Origin: Kalmusia sp. IMI 367209
Taxonomy: Eukaryota > Ascomycota > Dothideomycetes > Pleosporales > Didymosphaeriaceae
Assembly (NCBI GenBank): GCA_027946365.1
Contig: JAPEUQ010000005.1
Span: 1,178,001 to 1,242,000 of the forward strand
Length of the DNA: 64,000 bases
Direction: 5' to 3'
In this document: positions 59,049 through 64,000 of the stretch, one piece after another
How the letters are laid out: each line of letters starts with the position of its first letter
Numbering within the stretch: position 1 is the stretch's first letter
The notes under the pieces: generated by a model
Database searches by the model: none
Seen by the model: the letters and a program-made list of their open reading frames with translations, nothing else
Told to the model about the DNA's origin: nothing
Program-made: the position numbers and the translations under genes

Positions 59049-62000
59049 CTAAATACTGACGAAAAAGCTTTTCTCTCCTTCCTTTGGCTCCACCCAAGCT
59101 CTCTTCAATATTGGATCCGCACAAGAAATCCTAATCCTCTCCGGCGTCGCAGGACTCTGCAAAGTCAACGTGCTTGTCTCACCGAATTCCGCTCGTGCAG
59201 CCTTGAGTGCGTCTCTGATAGCAAAGAATACGGCGCTACCCATGAAGAGCGGTGGTTCGCCTAGAATCACGTTAGTAAAAATGGTTTGAGGTAGGTCTAG
59301 ATGTAATGACTCACCCACGCCCCTACTCCTCTGAATAGTTCTAAGATTTTCCCAGTTGACGTCTTTCAGCAGCGAAACGTTGAACACTTGAGGTATGTCC
59401 CTAAACCCGGGGATCTTATACGCGCCGGGCCCCTTGGTAAAGATGCCCCCAGTGCTCCTTTGCCACAGACTCTCTTCCGTCGTAAACAACCCTTGCCCTT
59501 GCACGAACGCACCCTCAATCTGACCATAGTCAATTGCAGGATTGATACTGCGCCCAACATCCATCTTTATATCTGCCCTGCGACAAGTCCAGTCGCCCGT
59601 CAGTGTATCAATTTCGACCTCCGCGGCAGCAACACCCTGCGTGAAATAGAAGAACATCTGGCCCGTGTTCTCACCCCACACATACCCGATATCGGGTGTC
59701 TTATAGAAACCTTGAGCGGACAGGTTGACGCGGTCGAAATAAGCAGCATGAGCAATCTCTTTCATAGTCGCATGGGGGCCAAGTCTATCCCGGATAGGCC
59801 GTAGACGCTCATTCAGCTGCTGGCAGGCATTGTAGATGGCATAGCCGTTCAGATCCGAGGATGCGGATGCGGCAGTTGAAGAGGCATTTGCGACGGTGTT
59901 GGTAGCTGTTTCAGATATGAACACGGAGTCGAGAGGCACGCCCAGGGCTTCGGCTGCTATCATGGTCATTTTTGTGTGTAAACCTTGTCCCATCTCGGTA
60001 CCGCCATGAGCAACGAGGACAGATCCGTCGTGGTAAATATGCACGAGGGCTCCAGCCTGGTTCAAGAACAGGGCGGTGAAAGAGATGCCGAATTTGGTGG
60101 GGATGAGGGCGAGGCCGCGTTTGTTCCATTTGTGAGTCTTGTTGAACTGTTCAATGGCGGTGCGGCGTTCGGCATACTTGGATGATTCCTGCACTTGTTT
60201 ATACATGAGCGGCACATACCAATCTTTGATTTCTTGGTTGAAATGTGTAACCATGTTGGTGGACGGCGAGTACATGTTGATTTCGCGCAATTTCTCAACA
60301 GGTATATGCAGATGGTCGGCGATTTCTTCCATGTAACACTCTGCAATAAACATGCCTTGTGGTCCACCGAAGCCCCTGAATGCAGTATTAGAGACCGTGT
60401 TCGTCTTTGCAACACGCCCGCGGACATGTATATTTGGAATGGAATAGCAATTGTCAATGTGCGAGAGGGAGCGCTCGACGACCGCTCCGGACAAATCTTG
60501 GCTCCAGCCGCCATTGCAGAAAACATCTGCGTCAAGCGCTTGAATCTTGCCGTCCTTGTTGACAGCGACTTTCCATCGGCTGAGAAAAGGATGGCGCTGA
60601 CCTGAGGTCAGGATATCCTCATCTCGATTGAGCATGCATCGAACTGGTCTCCGAACTTTATTGGCAGCGCAAGCTACAATTCCAGCAAGCTGTATTGACC
60701 GAGTCTCTTTACCACCAAAACCACCACCCATGCGTTTGACGCGGGTGACAATTTTGTTGGCTGCTACTCCGCATACCTTGGAAACGTAAGCCTGAGTCTC
60801 TGCAGGGTTCTGTGTACTGCTGAAGATCTCCATCTCGCCATCTTCGGGCTTGGGTACGGCGAGACAAGCATTTGTTTCCAAATAAAAGTGTTCTTGTCCA
60901 CCCATCCTCGCCGTGCCTGTGAAAACATGGTCGGCTTCCGCGAAAGCCTTTTCAGTATCTCCTTTTTTGATGTAACGGAAATGATTGAAATAGCTTTCTT
61001 TCTCGATAGCCTCTTCTATGGTGAAGATAGCAGGCAAATCCTCGTATTCGATCAAAACTGCGCGAGCTGCTTGTTCAGCGCGCTTTGCTGTATCGGCAAG
61101 AATCAAGCCAATTGGCTGACCCGCACTGAAAACTTCATCAATCGCAAAAAAAGTTTCGTCGCAGGCCGGCGCTCCCCACCAGTTGGCCTCAGGAGTGGCT
61201 ACATCTCTGTGGTCGACCCAACCGGCGACTCCTGGGAGATCAAGTGCAGGTTCTGGGTCAACGTTCATCAACTTAGCATGTGCCCTCGTTGATAGTACAA
61301 GGCAGCCATATAGCTCGTTCTTCTGTACAGGAAGATCATCCGTATACTGAGCCTCTCCTGTACACTGCTTCATTGCAGCCACATGCGGTTTTTCCAACCC
61401 CAAGATATTTTGCTCGTACGCTTCTGCAGCCTTGTGATCTTTTTCACCAGAGCTGATGTGTCGTTCGATCTCACCCACGGCCTGGGTATCGATGTCGGCA
61501 TTGGCAGCATGCAAAGTAGCTAGTACTTCATGGTAAAACTTGTAGAAGAAGCCAAGTGCTAGTGATTTTCTGTACGTAGCCATGCCACCAGGAACACCAA
61601 AGCGCAAGTCGAAATCTTCCTCGAGAGCCCCCATTACGCCCTCCAGGGTTCTTAGATCTGTAAATTTCTTGCCTTGAAGGAAGGCCATGGCTTTCTTCGC
61701 AGGGATTGTGGTAGGCGCCATACCGCCATATATCAAGTCTACGCTCTGCACGACGTCATCTTCATCCAGCAAGACCCGCAAGGCAGCATTCACTATTGCA
61801 ATGTCGTCGTCTTTTCTCTTCGCTTGCTTGTATGCGCGCATGAATTCGCCCTTCTCTTGTGCTACTGGGATCTTCAGGCTTGCTATAATACCGTCCGGAG
61901 GAAGCGCGGTCGCTCGGTATCCTCGGAAAAATTTCGACATGGGGATCTCTGTGGTCTCCTTTAACGTCTTCGCTACGAGTGTTGAATTACTCGCCACAAA

Positions 62001-63258
62001 CACAGGGTTCAGATCTGAGATCGGACTTGCTGTTGCCAGATTTCCAGCTGGCGTTCCCACATTCCTGATCTGGCGCCCCGCAAAATATCGGATTTGCTTC
62101 AGGATCGCTGCAAAAGGCTGACCTTTCGCTTCTCCGTAGTGATCGAGAGCCTTCTTACAGATATCCTCGAGGTCCGTCAGTACTACATTACCACCGATTT
62201 CGAGATGATCATCATGAAATTGAAACTGCCGCAGCTCGGGTATGTCTCCAACGAAGATAGATGCGCTATAGTGTTGCGCTTTGAACTTGATCTCGATCTG
62301 GGTCTCTGTACTTCCTCCGATGATTTTCGCAGATGGGTAGGCACTCTTGATCTCTAGCAGCTGCTGCACTGTTACTGGTCGATACCACTTTTTCTTTTTA
62401 TTACCGAAGGCTAGCGGTTTGTACTCGTGCTTCCGTAGCTGTGGCGGGAATATGAGTTCCGTGTCTGGCTTATATTCAATGAAACCCGGTGGTGTGAATC
62501 TCTTGATTGGTTGCGAGTCACCGTCTACTCCTTTGCTCTTACAGCATCCTCCCCCATTCGCATTATTCTCCATGCAACATCCACTTCCTCCATTGGTTGT
62601 GGCCTTTCCGCACCCTGTCTTCACGCTAAAGCTTTGTGCGGCGTCCAATATAGGTCGGTATCCGGTACAACGGCACAGATTGCCATCAAAAGCTTCCTCG
62701 ACTTCGTGCTCGGAAGGCGACTCGTTGTTGCGGAGGAGCGCATATAGGCTCATGACGATTCCTGGTGTACAGAAGCCACATTGACTGCCATTCCCCTTCG
62801 CTATTCTTTCCTGCGCTGGATGTGGCCTCTTCACATTTCCTATGCCCTCTACTGTGATTACATGTTTGCCGTCCACACTGACAAGCGGCGCGAGGCATGC
62901 GTTTACGGATGCGTGGTATATCTTCTTCGTCGTGGGATTATACTGTGAAACAACCTATTTATATTGGTAAATTTGCTGTCGTGTGAATCTGGTATCTCTA
63001 GTTTGAGATCACAAGTGGCAAACATACGACTGTGCAAGCACCGCAACCTCCCTCTGCGCAACCCAACTTGGTCCCTGTAAGACCAATTCCCCTCAGATAT
63101 TCTAATAGTGTTACTTCGGGATCTGCCGTGTCCAGTACAACCTTCGTCCCGTTTAGGTAAAACCGCAGAGTATCATCGTAAGTAGCCGTCGCGGCGTTCA
63201 AGGACTGCGACGCGTCGTCCGACACCGCTGGCTGCGGTGAAACCAGTCCTGGTGCCAT
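59049..63258 (-). CDS. Xanthine dehydrogenase (molybdenum hydroxylase)
   Basis: Three exons (63258-63028, 62954-59315, 59260-59049), with introns of 73 and 54 nt, give 1360 residues. The order of domains is complete: a 2Fe-2S plant-type ferredoxin part ([14 protein letters not shown]), the second cluster ([39 protein letters not shown]), a Cys/Gly-rich linker, the FAD domain ([37 protein letters not shown]) and the molybdopterin domains ([16 protein letters not shown] with the substrate-binding Glu, [20 protein letters not shown] with the Arg typical of [23 protein letters not shown], and [11 protein letters not shown] with the catalytic Glu). These residues favour xanthine dehydrogenase over aldehyde oxidase. 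It oxidises hypoxanthine and xanthine to urate. The start is the ATG at 63258, in frame with an upstream TTG. Intron 2 is stop-free, 3n, and interrupts the catalytic motif. Confidence 0.96.
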
Positions 63259-64000
63259 AACCTCGAGGTATCGTAGGAAAGAGGACAAGAACTGGAGTCA
63301 AGAAAGAGTGAACAAGCTCAAGGGGGCATAAGAAGAGGAAGACAAGCCGAAACTTCGAGGCCGCGGTGTGGGGAACGTAAGCTAGATATGACGAGCATCG
63401 TGGACCGCGGCAAACAGCGATCTCCTAAGCCGCACAGTGCCTAGCTCTTAAAAAGCAAGCCAATAGTACAGGTGCAGTTCGTTCTTATCACGATGGCACT
63501 AACGGCCAGCGCCTTTGCGCGTAAGGAACTCGGCGACCGCCGCCTGTGACGCTTGGCCCTCGAAAGAGCCCCGCTCGCCACATGTGGTTAGCGCATAAAG
63601 CTGCTCTCCTAACCCACCTACGTATGATACCCGAAGGCTTAAAAACTAGATCCTACAATTAGCTACGTTTACAATACTACATAACCTACCTATTTATAAA
63701 ATATATTAGTTTAGTAGGGGTATAATCATCTTCATTAAACGTGACCTAAAGACGACTTTTAAGAACTCAGTGGACTTTTACAGTAGGCTGAGGTAGTCAA
63801 TGGTTATAATTAAAGGTCTTCTACAATATCAAGTTTAGCACAGCATCATATCTGCTCATGCTATGCTAGGATGAATGTTTCCTTCTGTAGTTTGAATTTA
63901 CGATTGCCTAGATGACCTTTAGATCGATCTGTTCTTAACATGTTTCCAAGTCGCGCACATTGTGCGTCATTGTTGAAACCAAGCTTCATTATGCCTCCTG
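63259..64000. other. XDH promoter grading into AT-rich, gene-free DNA
   Basis: The first 350 bp are ordinary promoter sequence upstream of XDH. From about 63630 the base composition shifts to AT with many TA dinucleotides (for example ctatttataaaatatatta) and no open frame of note. This resembles a repeat degraded by repeat-induced point mutation, but no transposon domain is visible. Confidence 0.55.

Overview
The window is nuclear DNA of a filamentous ascomycete (Pezizomycotina), most likely a dothideomycete of the Pleosporales type. The reasons are dense genes on both strands, short introns of about 45-75 nt with GTAAGT-like donors and CTAAC/CTGAC branch sites, GPI-anchored wall proteins, and fungal gene families (2-methylcitrate dehydratase, Arg5,6 fusion, DFG5/DCW1 mannosidase, PCL cyclin, 2EXR-like protein). 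The lineage below Pezizomycotina is inference. Exon structures below were built by hand from splice signals, reading-frame continuity and remembered family sequence; no search was run.

Layout. 1-108: tail of a GPI-anchored protein. 1048-2170 (-): PEBP-like, Ser-rich GPI protein. 2947-4754 (-): mitochondrial 2-methylcitrate dehydratase. 5504-6213 (-): ARPC4, sharing a 304-bp promoter with UBP6 (6518-8408, +). 8821-11563 (+): REC8 meiotic cohesin, with a 5-nt microexon. 12179-13681 (+): soluble fumarate reductase. 14046-14677 (+): Mpv17/PMP22-type protein. 15514-17563 (+): broken GH16 glucanase. 18146-20195 (-) and 20502-21551 (+): SRP receptor alpha and YIF1, divergent. 22667-24772 (-): PCL cyclin, followed by a 3.3-kb GC-rich gap. 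28096-29517 (-): pathogen-related (SnoaL-like) protein. 31490-32672 (+): divergent PIP-kinase-like protein. 34010-35741 (+): RS-rich, glycine-zipper protein. 36634-37539 (+): 2EXR-like protein. 40283-43946 (+): large F-box-like/UBA protein. 45249-45617 (-): small Prp3_C/RWDD2-like protein. 45880-47620 (+): MRS2 Mg2+ channel. 48380-50261 (-): ADE4. 51268-52730 (-): DFG5/DCW1. 53954-54533 (+): synaptobrevin. 55465-58205 (+): ARG5,6. 58742-58849: F-box stub cut by a repeat. 59049-63258 (-): xanthine dehydrogenase. From about 63630 the DNA becomes AT/TA-rich and gene-free, like the edge of a degraded repeat block.

Most genes are housekeeping: purine synthesis and breakdown (ADE4, XDH), arginine (ARG5,6), propionate (prpD), redox (fumarate reductase), secretion (SRP receptor, YIF1, synaptobrevin), wall (DFG5, GPI proteins), mitochondria (MRS2, Mpv17). 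There is no biosynthetic cluster, CRISPR array, phage or bacterial operon, and I could support no tRNA or rRNA gene.

The most unusual signals are: (1) the GH16 gene, in which all three acidic catalytic residues of the ExDxxE motif are changed, one to a stop, while flanking residues are intact; (2) a family of short hairpin-like repeats, two in introns of that gene and two around a truncated F-box start; (3) splicing oddities: a 5-nt microexon in REC8, an ATG-only exon in ARPC4, a 264-nt exitron-like stretch, and stop-free 3n introns in ADE4 and XDH, the latter splitting the catalytic GVGEPP motif.
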